Positions 10,108 through 19,800 of a stretch of 64,000 nucleotides of DNA are shown here, in pieces. The stretch lies in the NCBI GenBank assembly GCA_963575745.1, contig CAUYUJ010014549.1, positions 608,501-672,500 on the forward strand, written 5' to 3'. The translations under genes and the position numbers were made by a program. Under the pieces are notes generated by a model. The model saw only the letters and a list, made by a program, of their open reading frames with translations. It was not told the DNA's origin and did no database searches. Positions within the stretch are counted from its first letter, which is position 1; every line of letters begins with the position of its first letter. Source of the stretch: Prorocentrum cordatum (taxonomy: Eukaryota > Sar > Dinophyceae > Prorocentrales > Prorocentraceae).

Positions 10108-10423
10108 TCCAGTGCGAATCGCCTCGGCCTCAACGTCCTCTTTTTCAGCGACGGTTTCTATCATCCATGTCCGTTTCTTCTCGAGGCGTTCGTATTCTTT
10201 GCGTAGGGCCTCTTGTGCTCGTGGCTCAGCAGCAACTTCACGTTTGTTCAGATTTCGTGTAACAAGGACAGGGCGTGCCCATGATGACGCAGGTAACTTT
10301 TCTCTGTGTATCTGCGTTCCAGCGGGTCAACGTGGCATAGTTCCCCACATTCTAAGTGGGGTTCTGATTTTCTCTCCACCCGCGTCACACCCGCGTTCAC
10401 CTCACCTCCTCCTTCTCGCTCGT
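10108..10423 (-). pseudogene. Copia-A linker leading into RT
   Basis: The minus strand reads an open frame with LVTRNLNKREVAAEP, EALRKEYERLEKKRTW and ETVAEKEDVEAEAIRTGK. The last block is the usual charged segment just before the KFKGR block of dinoflagellate copia RT. DIRS-1 is inserted directly after it. The frame becomes unreadable toward the CCACA repeat at 10424. Confidence 0.6.
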
Positions 10424-10497
10424 ACACACACCACACCACACCACACCACATCGCACCACACCACACCACGCCACACCACACCACACACCACCACAGG
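10424..10497. repeat. CCACA-type microsatellite
   Basis: About 74 bp of imperfect CACAC/CCACA repeats (for example ACCACACCACACCACA) border the 90-bp minisatellite on its left side. Confidence 0.9.
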
Positions 10498-12300
10498 GGG
10501 TGCGCAGGGGGTGGTCTCCGCTACCGCACACCGCTACCGTGCCGGTCGTCCAGGGCACAGCAGGCATGGCATATTCTCGACCCAGGGGGTGCGCAGGGGG
10601 TGGTCTCTCACCGCGGCCGCTATCCGTGCCGGTCGTCCAGGGCACAGCAGGCATGGCATATTCTCGACACCAGGGGGTGCGCAGGGGGTGGTCTCTCACC
10701 GCGGCCGCTATCCGTGCCGGTCGTCCAGGGCACAGCAGGCATGGCATATTCTCGACACCAGAGGGGGTGCGCAGGGGGTGGTCTCTCACCGCGGCCGCTA
10801 TCCGTGACGGTCGTCCAGGGCACAGCAGGCATGGCATATTCTCGACACCATAGGGGGTGCGCAGGGGGTGGTCTCTCACCGCGGCCGCTATCCGTGACGG
10901 TCGTCCAGGGCACAGCAGGCATGGCATATTCTCGACACCATAGGGGGTGCGCAGGGGGTGGTCTCTCACCGCGGCCGCTATCCGTGCCGGTCGTCCAGGG
11001 CACAGCAGGCATGGCATATTCTCGACACCATAGGGGGTGCGCAGGGGGTGGTCTCTCACCGCGGCCGCTATCCGTGCCGGTCGTCCAGGGCACAGCAGGC
11101 ATGGCATATTCTCGACACCATAGGGGGTGCGCAGGGGGTGGTCTCTCACCGCGGCCGCTATCCGTGCCGGTCGTCCACCAGGCATGGCATATTCTCGACA
11201 CCAGAGGGGGTGCGCAGGGGTGGTCTCTCACCGCGGCCGCTATCCGTGAGGGCACAGCAGGCATGGCATATTCTCGACACCATAGGGGGTGCGCAGGGGG
11301 TGGTCTCTCACCGCGGCCGCTATCCGTGCCGGTCGTCCAGGGCACAGCAGGCATGGCATATTCAAGACACCATAGGGGGTGCGCCACCGCGGCCGCTATC
11401 CGTGCCGGTCGTCCAGGGCCAGCAGGCATGGCATATTCTCGACACCAGCGCAGGGGGTGGTCTCTCACCGCGGCCGCTATCCGTGCCGGTCGTCCAGGGC
11501 ACAGCAGGCATGGCATATTCTCGACACCATAGGGGGTGCGCAGGGGGTGGTCTCTCACCGCGGCCGCTATCCGTGCCGGTCGTCCAGGGCACAGCAGGCA
11601 TGGCATATTCTCGACACCATAGGGGGTGCGCAGGGGGTGGTCTCTCACCGCGGCCGCTATCCGTGACGGTCGTCCAGGGCACAGCAGGCATGGCATATTC
11701 TCGACACCATAGGGGGTGCGCAGGGGGTGGTCTCTCACCGCGGCCGCTATCCGTGACGGTCGTCCAGGGCACAGCAGGCATGGCATATTCTCGACACCAT
11801 AGGGGGTGCGCAGGGGGTGGTCTCTCACCGCGGCCGCTATCCGTGACGGTCGTCCAGGGCACAGCAGGCATGGCATATTCTCGACACCAGAGGGGGTGCG
11901 CAGGGGGTGGTCTCTCACCGCGGCCGCTATCCGTGACGGTCGTCCAGGGCACAGCAGGCACGGCATATTCTCGACACCAGAGGGGGTGCGCAGGGGATGG
12001 TCCCCCATCATTTCGGGCTCGCAAAGTGTGGCAGGCGTTGATTTTCTCGACACCAAAAGGGGTGCGCAGGGGGTGGTGCCCTTATGCGGCGCGGGCTCGC
12101 AAAGTGTGGCGGGCGTTGCACCTTCTCGACACCGCAAGGGGGTGCGCAGGGGGTGGTCCCCCATATCCGCTTCGGGCTCGCAAATTGTGGCAGGCGTTGC
12201 ACGTTCTCGACACCACAGTAGGGGGTGCGCCGGGGCTGGTCCCCCCCATCCGTTGCGGGCTCGCAAAGTGTGGCAGGCGTTGCAGATCCCCGACGCCACA
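10498..12300. repeat. 90-bp minisatellite with a diverged right-hand tail
   Basis: About 17 units of 90 bp run from 10498 to about 11983. Each has GGGGGTGCGCAGGGGGTGGT, a NotI site within CACCGCGGCCGCTATCCGTG, then GTCGTCCAGGGCACAGCAGG and ATATTCTCGACACC. Units near 11170-11460 carry deletions. From about 11984 to 12300 there are about four diverged, shorter units that keep CTCGACACC and GGGGGTGCGC but replace the middle with GGGCTCGCAAAGTGTGGCAG. Because 90 is divisible by three, long open frames exist on both strands; these are not genes. The array sits inside the Copia-A coding sequence, between the integrase linker and the RT lead-in. Confidence 0.95.
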
Positions 12301-12541
12301 GAGGCGAACGACAATGCCAGGAGGCTGTGCTTGGTGCAACATGATATGACCACGCAGGATCTGAAATAAGTATGTGGGGTTCCTCGGTAGCATAATGGTT
12401 ATTGCTACCGACGGGGTGAACTTGCGGTTGAGCGGGTTCACACGCCCGAAGTCGTAGCCCCCACTGTCAAGCAATACCAGAGAACGTGCTACTCCGGCAG
12501 GCGATGCTGAGGGTTGGCGGTAGTATAATACTGTGGTAATG
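12301..12541 (-). other. Copia-A remnant without a clear frame
   Basis: This stretch joins the minisatellite to the integrase-linker frame. A minus-strand frame through it reads SLVLLDSGGYDFGRVNPL, but I cannot match it. It contains a hairpin at 12385-12410 with 8-bp arms CGGTAGCA/TGCTACCG and a 10-nt loop. Confidence 0.4.
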
Positions 12542-13696
12542 TCACGTGGCCCACCCGGAATTCTGGCATACAGGATCTCCTTGTTTGTCACGCCCTTGAC
12601 GCCCTTGTCTCGAAATATCATAAGTAATACGGCGTTCCACAGTATTCCACGTAGGTCCACCGGCCATTGTAGTGCGAAAGATTTTAGCTTGCTGATCCTG
12701 TCGTGTCCATACACGAAGGGCAGCCCGCTGGCGCACCTCGCGGGCTCGTTTGATGTCTTCTGCGTAGTCGATCTCTCTCTTCTGTTGGCCTCGGGACAAA
12801 GTCTTCCAACGTTCGGGAAGGATGTGGTCTGGGCGCGTTGTAGCCTGAACGCGTGTCTCACGACCGCGGACCACCATCTTGCCGTCTGGCAGCATCTTGG
12901 GGAGGTCGTAGAACCGAACCAGGCCGGTCCACGGCTCACTAAGTCCCTCGAAGGTAGAAGTCGTTTCGAAATCCCTTGTGACATCTAACTGATCGACGGG
13001 GACAGGAAAGTTCATCACGTCATCCGTCGGTCTGAACAGCTTCTTTCGCGGGGTGCGGATGTGCCGGGTGATGCAGTAGCCACGCTGCTCCCAATAATCA
13101 GGCTCTGGCGCTGGCGCAGCGACTTCTGGAGCTGATGGATGGGCAGCAGCAGGACTGGCGTCCGGCGGTGTGAGAGAGGGGTCATCCCACTCTGTCGTGT
13201 AGGTGAGCGGTAGGTCAGGCAGAGGTCTGTCGCCCAGGGGACGAGACGTAGCTGCCTTGACCTCGTCGTGCGCCTCAGGATTGCGGTGTCGAAGGGTACC
13301 GTCCTTCACGGGGAAGGTGAACTTACCGTCCGGGATGATGATGTCCTTGACGCCGTCATGGTGTTTGGCGTACGTAGCCGTGTCCAAGACAAGATAATCT
13401 CCAGACCATCGTCCACCGGAGTGTAAATGGTAACCCATGAATAACCCTTCCCGAGCATTTTCTTCAAACTTCGCCGTCTCGTTGTTGATCTCGGGATTGA
13501 GGCATTTCCAAAAGATCCGAACACAAAAAGGGATACAGTGCCCGGGAAAACTTTCACCAAATCGGATTTCGTGTGCTGTCTGGTCTGCGTGCTCCTCGCT
13601 GAGGGCAGCAACGCCAGTGGATGCATGCACAAAGTTGCGTCCACAGCAAAAGGCCTGCATAGCCTCTTTCCACCACTCATGTCCTAGCCCAGACAT
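12542..13696 (-). CDS. Copia-A integrase C-terminal region and linker
   Basis: An open frame of 384 codons. It begins with GLGHEWWKEAMQAFCCGRN, which follows the integrase core in copia elements. It then has GESFPGHCIPFCVR and ENAREGLFMGYHLHSGGRW, the segment where dinoflagellate copia proteins carry the PGIFLGYH-type motif, and SGDYLVLDTATYAKH. The rest is an acidic, proline-rich linker ending in a charged region (KREIDYAEDIKRAREVRQR). This connects integrase to RT in the polyprotein. The frame ends at 12542, before the minisatellite. It is the longest undamaged piece of Copia-A. Confidence 0.75.
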   Translation of the reverse strand: MSGLGHEWWKEAMQAFCCGRNFVHASTGVAALSEEHADQTAHEIRFGESFPGHCIPFCVRIFWKCLNPEINNETAKFEENAREGLFMGYHLHSGGRWSGDYLVLDTATYAKHHDGVKDIIIPDGKFTFPVKDGTLRHRNPEAHDEVKAATSRPLGDRPLPDLPLTYTTEWDDPSLTPPDASPAAAHPSAPEVAAPAPEPDYWEQRGYCITRHIRTPRKKLFRPTDDVMNFPVPVDQLDVTRDFETTSTFEGLSEPWTGLVRFYDLPKMLPDGKMVVRGRETRVQATTRPDHILPERWKTLSRGQQKREIDYAEDIKRAREVRQRAALRVWTRQDQQAKIFRTTMAGGPTWNTVERRITYDISRQGRQGRDKQGDPVCQNSGWAT

Positions 13697-14437
13697 GTGT
13701 CACACAGTTCGAGTACCCAGAATGACGATCTTGACGATGCGCTCGATCAGTCCATCTGTCTGTGGACGATGAGGAGTACTAGTGTCATGACGCCATCCCA
13801 GCTGGCGGCGCGCTTTCAGAAGCTCTCCGGAATTACCTGTATAGATATGCTTGACTTCGTCGTTCGCGGCGATGAACTACTGAAAAGGATGCCTTCGTAG
13901 TAGCTGTGTCTTTATGCACGGATGGATATGCCATGGTGATGCCGGTGTATCTGCCGAGGACGACGAGTGCGTACTTGTCGCCATGCTTGTCAGCGGCATC
14001 GTCTTTGGCCAAGACAATGTGGTCGGCAGTCAGCGCCTCCCCGAACTTCTTCGGCACGAAAGCCTCGTAGGCAGTGTCCTCGTCCGTGGGGGCTGCCCGT
14101 GGATGCGGCTTATGCTGTCGTCTGCACGGGGCGTTCTGCGCCATGGTGCGAGAGCAGACCTCACAGTCGGGGTGTTTAGGGCTGTGGGTCATGTAGTGCA
14201 TAAGGTCGATGGACTTCTTTTGACGGTTCGGAAGAACACGGCAACCATCGAAGCGGGGCTCAGCAGGCGTCGCCACCGGCAGATCCTGGAAGTAGGATGA
14301 CGTGGTGTCGATCGTGTCGATGGGATCTGCTTGAACTGTGCCTGGGGTATCCCCGCAGGTATCTGCGGACCCCCCGCATGCGTGAGAGGAACGCTGCTGC
14401 TGAGACGTAAACGAGTCAAGGTACGAAACTTTGACTT
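13697..14437 (-). pseudogene. Copia-A integrase, zinc-binding and catalytic core (mutated)
   Basis: The N-terminal HHCC-like part reads HYMTHSPKHPDCEVCSRT. The core follows with EALTADHIVLAKDD (first Asp), then a frameshift near 13880. The next segment, KHIYTGNSGELLKARRQLGW, carries Gly (GGT) at the second catalytic position, where relatives have YTDN. The last is STPHRPQTDGLIERIV, with the Glu present. A TGA then splits it from the downstream frame. Integrase joins element DNA to the chromosome; with one catalytic Asp lost and a shifted frame this copy cannot work. DIRS-2 lies immediately upstream on the minus strand. Confidence 0.8.
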
Positions 14438-15382
14438 TGTTTACGCGTGCTGTTTCTCGGCTCCGCTCGCGAGTGCACCCAGTGCGATGCGGCGCGGCGC
14501 GCTCAGAAGCGCTTGTGCGCGGCTCAGGACAGCCAGCACGCCCTCAGGAGGGCGGACAAAGGGAGAGCATGTCCCCCGATGCCGGGCTGTGGGCCTCAAG
14601 AGACCTGCGCGATGTACCTCAAGAGGTCTTGCACTCACAGCTTCAAGACGCTTTGCCCCGAGCCGGCCTCAAGAAGCCAGCCCGTGACCCTAAGAAAGTC
14701 CAGCGCTCAGGAACGCACGGGGTGTGGATCCTTTGATCCAACGCCACCGGACCACGATGAATGAACATGTCACTCGCCGTGGTGCGTGGCTGCAGGCGGT
14801 CAGCTGCAGCAGAAAAGTATGTCGCACTGTAGCCGTAAATGCGTGGGTCGGCCGCGCGGGGCGGTGGTGGGACCCAAGAAGCTGCGGCAAAAAAAAGCAA
14901 GCATGCGAACTCGATGCTGTGCGCGTGCGGGGCACTAGGGGCACGGCGGAGCCTACAAGCACACTGAAGCAACCCCCCCGGTCAAGACCAGTCGATATTG
15001 TTTACGCGTGCTGTTTCTCGGCTCCGCTCGCGAGTGCACCCAGTGCGATGCGGCGCGGCACGCTCAGAAGCGCTTGTGCGCGGCTCAGGACAGGCAGCAC
15101 GCCCTCAGGAGGAGCATGTCCCCCGATGCCTGGCTGTGGGCCTCAAGAGGCCTGTGCGATGTACCTCGAGAGGTCTTGCACTCACAGCTTCAGGAAGCTT
15201 TGCCCCGAGCCGGCCTCAAGAAGCCAGCCCGTGACCCTAAGAGAGTCCAGCGCTCAGAAACGCACGGGGTGTGGATCCTTTGATCCAACACCACCGGACC
15301 ACGATGAATGAACATGTCACTCGCCGTGGTGCGTGGCTGCAGGCGGTCAGCTGCAGCAGAAAAGTATGTCGCACTGTAGCCA
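14438..15382 (-). repeat. DIRS-2 3' repeat block B1-A2-B2
   Basis: The long repeat occurs at 14438-14834 and 14998-15382. Both start with TTTACGCGTGCTGTTTCTCG; the second copy lacks about 12 bp around the GCGGACAAAGGG of the first. Between them, 14875-14997 is a copy of the 5' terminal sequence at 21501-21622 and ends in GACCAGTCGATAT. Small open frames exist in these repeats, but they duplicate with them and I do not call genes there. Confidence 0.9.
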
Positions 15383-15511
15383 AAGCCCCCTCTCCATGGT
15401 TCGCGTCGCCCGCGATGCCCTCGAAGGCGGGAGACAGCATGTGCCTTTCACCGCTTCATGCGCGAGATCGGCCCTCAGCCGGCCCCGCACGCACAGCCCA
15501 CCTCCCCCAGC

Positions 15512-16369
15512 TCAAGAGACGCGGGCGGGTGGGAGGGCATTTGCTTTGAGTTCGTCGGCCGTCTGCGTCACCAGCTCGTCGATGACTTTGACCGCTAACT
15601 CCAAGCGCCGAAGCCCCCAGGACGGGAGCAGCAGCTCCGTTGTTTCCGCGGTCGCTCGGTCGATGTAGAGCTTCGCTGTGCGGACCTGGGCCCGCCTGCC
15701 GAGGTCCACCGTGGCGTCGTAGCTGGAATATTTCGTAAAGTGCCATGTGGCACCACCTCGCCGCAGACAGTGCGGAGTGAACCTTGGCGAACGCACGCCA
15801 AACATGCGACCAAGCCTGGCCAACTCCTTCGCGAACTCCGCGTACGTCAGCTGTGAAATCTTCTCGTTTGGCTCGGTGTTCGAAGTGATGATGGCGGCGA
15901 GCTTCAGCACCAACGGGTCATAGACGGTCACCTGCTCAGTGTCGCCCGTGCGCTTGGCGCCCTTGCTGTCTGGAAGCGCCAACGTCATGAGCGAGCCGCC
16001 CCCGATGACCGCGAGCTGCCGGCCAGTCGCGCCGATGATCTCCCCCACGCGGAGGAGGCCGACGAAAGGCAACAAGATCCCGAAAGCTAACCTCGCCTTC
16101 CGCTCGAACAGCGCCGCCACCGCCATGCCGATAACCAAGTCCCTGCTTGCTGGGATTGCGCGACGCCGCTCGGTGACCCGCGCCCAGTTCTTGAGGCGCA
16201 AGCTCGCGATATTGAGTTTTTTCCGGCATATGGGGTAGTACCGCTTCATGGCGCTCACGAGGTCTATGGCCCAGCCCTGCGGGTAGCTGTCCAAGTAGAG
16301 GTGGTTGATGTACTCCCCCACCTCCTCGTCTAGCTCGCCCAGGGTCTCTGGCCACGGGCGGTCATGCAA
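15512..16369 (-). CDS. DIRS-2 tyrosine recombinase
   Basis: An intact 285-codon frame. Catalytic blocks are visible: FVGLLRVGEIIGA (about residue 105; first Arg box), RFTPHCLRRGGATWHF (about residue 200; HxxR box), and DLGRRAQVRTAKLYIDRA (about residue 230), where the Tyr of KLYI is the expected nucleophile. The N-terminal half has a helical segment, LVSAMKRYYPICRKKL, as in the core-binding domain of these enzymes. It would integrate the circular DIRS intermediate. Unlike its DIRS-1 counterpart it keeps the Tyr and shows no break, so it may have been functional until recently. Confidence 0.8.
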   Translation of the reverse strand: MHDRPWPETLGELDEEVGEYINHLYLDSYPQGWAIDLVSAMKRYYPICRKKLNIASLRLKNWARVTERRRAIPASRDLVIGMAVAALFERKARLAFGILLPFVGLLRVGEIIGATGRQLAVIGGGSLMTLALPDSKGAKRTGDTEQVTVYDPLVLKLAAIITSNTEPNEKISQLTYAEFAKELARLGRMFGVRSPRFTPHCLRRGGATWHFTKYSSYDATVDLGRRAQVRTAKLYIDRATAETTELLLPSWGLRRLELAVKVIDELVTQTADELKANALPPARVS

Positions 16370-16494
16370 TTAAATAAATTCGAAAAAACGTGCAATGCTG
16401 TGTCGGTAACATTGGTCGGTCTTCGGTTGTATGCCCACGAACTGTATGTGCGTCTTCTTCTGGGCGGCCCGGGTCGGCCGCCTCCTGTTGATAT

Positions 16495-16859
16495 TCATCT
16501 TCGCCGCGTAGCCGCCTGCTGGCGGCGTCGCTGTGGTTCCAGGCCGAAGCCGTCCAGAAGGTGAGCACGTAGGTGTTCGAGGCAATGGAGAAGGCGGCGA
16601 ACCGCCGGCACAACCGATTGAGGAGACGCGACGAAGACCGACCCATCGCCACGACGCAGCTGACCACCCGACTGTCGAAGATGTGGCAGAACCGGCGTGT
16701 GGAAGCCCTTACTCCCGGCCTGGCTCCGCACGTAGTTGAAGAATGCAATGAATTCAAGAGCGTTGATACGCTGTGGCGCCTTCCACCCGTAGCTCTGCAC
16801 CGTGGTCCACTCCCAGCAAAATGCTGGGTATGGCACGTCCTGGCGGCATCCGTCGACAA
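16495..16859 (-). pseudogene. DIRS-2 RNase H-like domain (frameshifted)
   Basis: The first piece reads WEWTTVQSYGWKAPQRINAL and EFIAFFNYVRSQAG, which matches the first part of the RNase H found near the end of Pol in dinoflagellate DIRS-like elements. The frame then changes near 16700 to CHIFDSRVVSCVVAMGRSSS and ASAWNHSDAASRRL, the block with the catalytic Asp (FDS) and the final ND/AD motif. It lies between the methyltransferase-like part and the recombinase, so the domain order differs from DIRS-1. Confidence 0.6.
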
Positions 16860-19318
16860 GCGCCCCAGTCGTGAAAGCGAACGTCAGACCCTCGATAGTC
16901 CGCCCGCTTCAACATGGCCTTGAGGTGCTCGATTTCGGCGCCCCTCCTCATCGTGGACATCGTCTCCAATAGCTTCTCCACGATCGCCGGCTGGTACGCC
17001 TCCTGCCGAAGCCTCGCAGTCGCCACCCGGAGCCCTTCGGCCGACCATGCGGGTCGTTCAGAAGGCGCGACTGGCAGGAAGGCGCACCCGCCTAAGGAAG
17101 CAATCTCTGAAGCCCAATGGCCAAAAACCTCCGCGAACTTCACGGGGAGCTCGACGTCGAGGCGGCCTCTGCCCTCAATAGGGCAGTCGCACGGGCCACT
17201 GCCGAAGAGCACGCCCAAGGCAGGGCTGTTGTGTGCAATGCGCATTGGAGTGCCGAACTGCGCGCCATAGCGACACGTGCACGTCCAGGTCGATATGATC
17301 CCCTCGAGCTCGAGGACCTCGGCGAGAGGCGCCTGGTGCCAGATCCAGCTGCTCGCAGAGTGGATGACGAAACACGGCCGCCGCTCCCTGGTCCTCTCTC
17401 GGAACGCGCCTGCGGCAGCCGCTGCGGCTTGGCACCGGCGCCGGAATTGAGCGTGGATCCGCTGGGGGGCCCATGGCATGCTGCCGCGCCAACCTCCAGG
17501 CTGGCATCGCCGAGAATCCACGCCGTCATGCTGCAGGAGCCAACCTTCGAGGATGCAACTCGGGCTCCCACGCGCCAACGGCTCAAGAGCCGGATGAGTC
17601 AAGACCCGCCCGCGCGGAGCTCGACCTGAGGGAGAGGTGAAAGTCAAGATCCCTCTTGCCCTCGTGGCCCTGGCAACGCTCGCTTCTGTCGTGCAACCGA
17701 ATAACCCCACGAACGGGACTGCTGAAACGAACTTCTTGCAGACCCCGTTTGCATACATGTGCGCTCCGAGGCAATCGGCGGAGCAGACGATGGCCCCGCG
17801 CCCTCCGGGGCAGGGGCGCGCCCAATCCGACGGAGAGGATCCGCGCGAAGAGCACGTAGTCCGAGGCTTCGCGTCTGCGCTCGCCGCCTCCTCGTTCAGA
17901 GCCGCGTTCACGTCGTCGTGGACCTCCGCTGTTTCGGGATCGAAGGCCGAGATCACCTGTCTGGCTTCGGACGCTCCTCCGCCGCTCTCCGAAGCGTCGC
18001 TCGAGCTGATGATGCGCCGAAGCTGGGCGCGCACATCCGTCAAGCACATCGGCAGCAAGGCTGTTGCCACCACGACCTCGACCACGACCTGCGGATCAGG
18101 CTCCAAGATGCCTTGGGCCTTCATTTCGGCTGCAGCTGCGAACCCAAAACACTCCTGCAAGACCGAGAAGGTCGGCCTCCTGAAGCCGGCTGCGAAGCAA
18201 TATCCGCCTATCCAGTGCTGCAGACCGGCCGCCGGCCACGCACGCCTGGTCAGCAAAGCCAGCGCCGTGGAGATCAGAGCGTGGCCCTTTCCGCGCTCGA
18301 CCGCCAACGTGCCCCGGACACCGTCGAGCTCGCCGCCTAGGATCTGGCCCGCCAGTCCTTTGACAAGGCTCTTGGCGGCATTGAGCGGCAGACCGAGTTC
18401 GGAGCAAGTCTGCGCGAAACGGCCGTGCTCCTCGGAAGCTTCGAACTGCAACTCATCGAGCTTCCCGCTAAGAACGCGCAGCCGGCGCACAAAGTCGAAC
18501 CCGTCCATGCACACCACGCTGATGTCGCCGCTGGGGACCTCCTGCTCCTTGCTCAATTCGGTGTTCGCTGACACGCCGCACAGCCCAAAGACAAAACGCC
18601 GGGCCATGCACTGCATCAGGTCGACTGCCCCCAGCCACCCCATGGGGACGGCTCGCATGGCCACGTGCGTCATGACGCTGGGGTCCCCACCGAAGGCCGA
18701 CATCGGAACGACCTTTTCGAACGCGAAGAAGGCGGACCATGCCGGTGGCATCCGGAAGAGGTTGAAGCAGGACTGCATGTCCTCGGAGTCGATGGTCAAG
18801 ACCTCGTTGCCCTCGAGAAGAACGAGGCCCAGCTGGCCCAGGTACGGAAGATCTCCAGCATCGCCCCGCAACTTCCGGAAGAAGGCGTTGATGGGGCAGA
18901 ATATGCAGATAAAGCGGAGGCACGTCACGACCTCGCCATCGACCAGCTTCGGCTTGTCGACCCCCATGGCCCCGTTCAGCACAGGGGTCCCCGACGCGTC
19001 CCGGAAGACGCCCGTCTCCGCGATCGGTTCGAAGAGGCCCCTCTCGAAGCCGGCGCGCACCAAGGAGTACCACTCAGAAGACGAGGCGTGGACCCGAGAC
19101 ACGGGCGTGCGGCTCGGCCATTGGCTACGCGGGAGGAGGCACCGCTCCGGATCCCGCAAATCGTCTCGGAGTTCCTCGGAAACGAACTCCTCAACGTTGA
19201 ACAAGCAGGCGCCGCCCACCGGCGGCCAGCAGGGGAGCGCACGGGAGCACGCGAGTTCCCGCCTTTTGCTCGCGACCTCCCCCTGGTAGTCGAGCTTCTT
19301 GTGAAGGAGGTCCTCCAT
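16754..19318 (-). CDS. DIRS-2 Pol: reverse transcriptase plus methyltransferase-like region
   Basis: An 854-codon frame. RT blocks are seen at ESDxxx-like LTIDSEDMQSCFNLFRMP (about residue 210), MRAVPMGWLGAVDLMQ and DISVVCMDGFDFVRRL (about residue 300). The last is the catalytic box. Relatives read YxDDFD, so here Tyr became Cys (TGC) and the second Asp became Gly (GGG). The C-terminal half has VPFVGLFGCTTEASVARA (a possible motif I) and CFVIHSASSWIWHQAPL, in the place where relatives have an ENPxxSWxW motif. CRYGAQFGTPMRIAHNS follows, so I read it as a decayed C5-methyltransferase-like domain (about 17750-17130). The frame is long and open, but the catalytic box argues that RT activity is lost. 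Confidence 0.75.
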   Translation of the reverse strand: MEDLLHKKLDYQGEVASKRRELACSRALPCWPPVGGACLFNVEEFVSEELRDDLRDPERCLLPRSQWPSRTPVSRVHASSSEWYSLVRAGFERGLFEPIAETGVFRDASGTPVLNGAMGVDKPKLVDGEVVTCLRFICIFCPINAFFRKLRGDAGDLPYLGQLGLVLLEGNEVLTIDSEDMQSCFNLFRMPPAWSAFFAFEKVVPMSAFGGDPSVMTHVAMRAVPMGWLGAVDLMQCMARRFVFGLCGVSANTELSKEQEVPSGDISVVCMDGFDFVRRLRVLSGKLDELQFEASEEHGRFAQTCSELGLPLNAAKSLVKGLAGQILGGELDGVRGTLAVERGKGHALISTALALLTRRAWPAAGLQHWIGGYCFAAGFRRPTFSVLQECFGFAAAAEMKAQGILEPDPQVVVEVVVATALLPMCLTDVRAQLRRIISSSDASESGGGASEARQVISAFDPETAEVHDDVNAALNEEAASADAKPRTTCSSRGSSPSDWARPCPGGRGAIVCSADCLGAHMYANGVCKKFVSAVPFVGLFGCTTEASVARATRARGILTFTSPSGRAPRGRVLTHPALEPLARGSPSCILEGWLLQHDGVDSRRCQPGGWRGSMPWAPQRIHAQFRRRCQAAAAAAGAFRERTRERRPCFVIHSASSWIWHQAPLAEVLELEGIISTWTCTCRYGAQFGTPMRIAHNSPALGVLFGSGPCDCPIEGRGRLDVELPVKFAEVFGHWASEIASLGGCAFLPVAPSERPAWSAEGLRVATARLRQEAYQPAIVEKLLETMSTMRRGAEIEHLKAMLKRADYRGSDVRFHDWGACRRMPPGRAIPSILLGVDHGAELRVEGATAYQRS

Positions 19319-19352
19319 GCAGGTCTCAAGGTGGAAGGGCGCGCCGTCAAAT

Positions 19353-19800
19353 TCAACGAAGTGCGCAGGCGAGGAAGTTCAAAGCATCCAACACGAGACC
19401 GGACCAGAGCACCCCGAGGGGCCGCATGCGAGGCGAAACCTTGGAGCACGGGAGGCCGCCGAAGTACGGCCGAGCGTCGCGCGGGCTGATCGGCAGTAAC
19501 TCCCTGCGCGAAGAACTGGCCGAGGTGGCCGAAGCGCGAACGGAGCCGAGTTTGGACTTCAGATCGCCCCCCGGGACGCTCGCGAGCAGAGAGCGGGTGA
19601 AGTCGCCGAACCTGCCTCTAGAAAACCCGGCACTCAACGCGAAGACGCCCATGGCCTCCGCCGAGTCCTCGCAAGACCTTGCGGCCTCCGTGCACCATGC
19701 CCTCCAAGCGCCGAGCCCAGCGCCGGGGGCGCCCCGAAGCTCCTGAGGGAGGAAGCCCAGGAGCTCCGCCTGAGCGGCGCTTACCACGTCTGAGGGCGGC
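19353..19800 (-). pseudogene. DIRS-2 Pol N-terminal lead
   Basis: This minus-strand frame overlaps the Gag end and contains SAAQAELLGFLPQELRGAPG and GFSRGRFGDFTRSLLASVPG, ending LDALNFLACA. One frameshift near 19360 is needed to join it to FVEFDGAPFHLETCMEDL of the main RT frame. I know no function for this lead; its position suggests it is translated as part of Pol. Confidence 0.45.

Noticed and set aside
10498-12000. CRISPR-like regular repeats
   Set aside because: The units are directly tandem without unique spacers, and the setting is eukaryotic; it is a minisatellite.
10306-12353. Long open frames on both strands (up to 577 codons)
   Set aside because: They arise because the 90-bp unit is a multiple of three; the translations are pure repeats with no domain.
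12375-12445. tRNA A-box-like TAGCATAATGG
   Set aside because: It is part of a simple hairpin (12385-12410), and no acceptable B box or acceptor stem follows at the right distance.
16371-16494. Extra frame between DIRS-2 RNase H and recombinase
   Set aside because: It continues the RNase H frame into a Gln/Glu-rich linker; nothing shows a separate gene.
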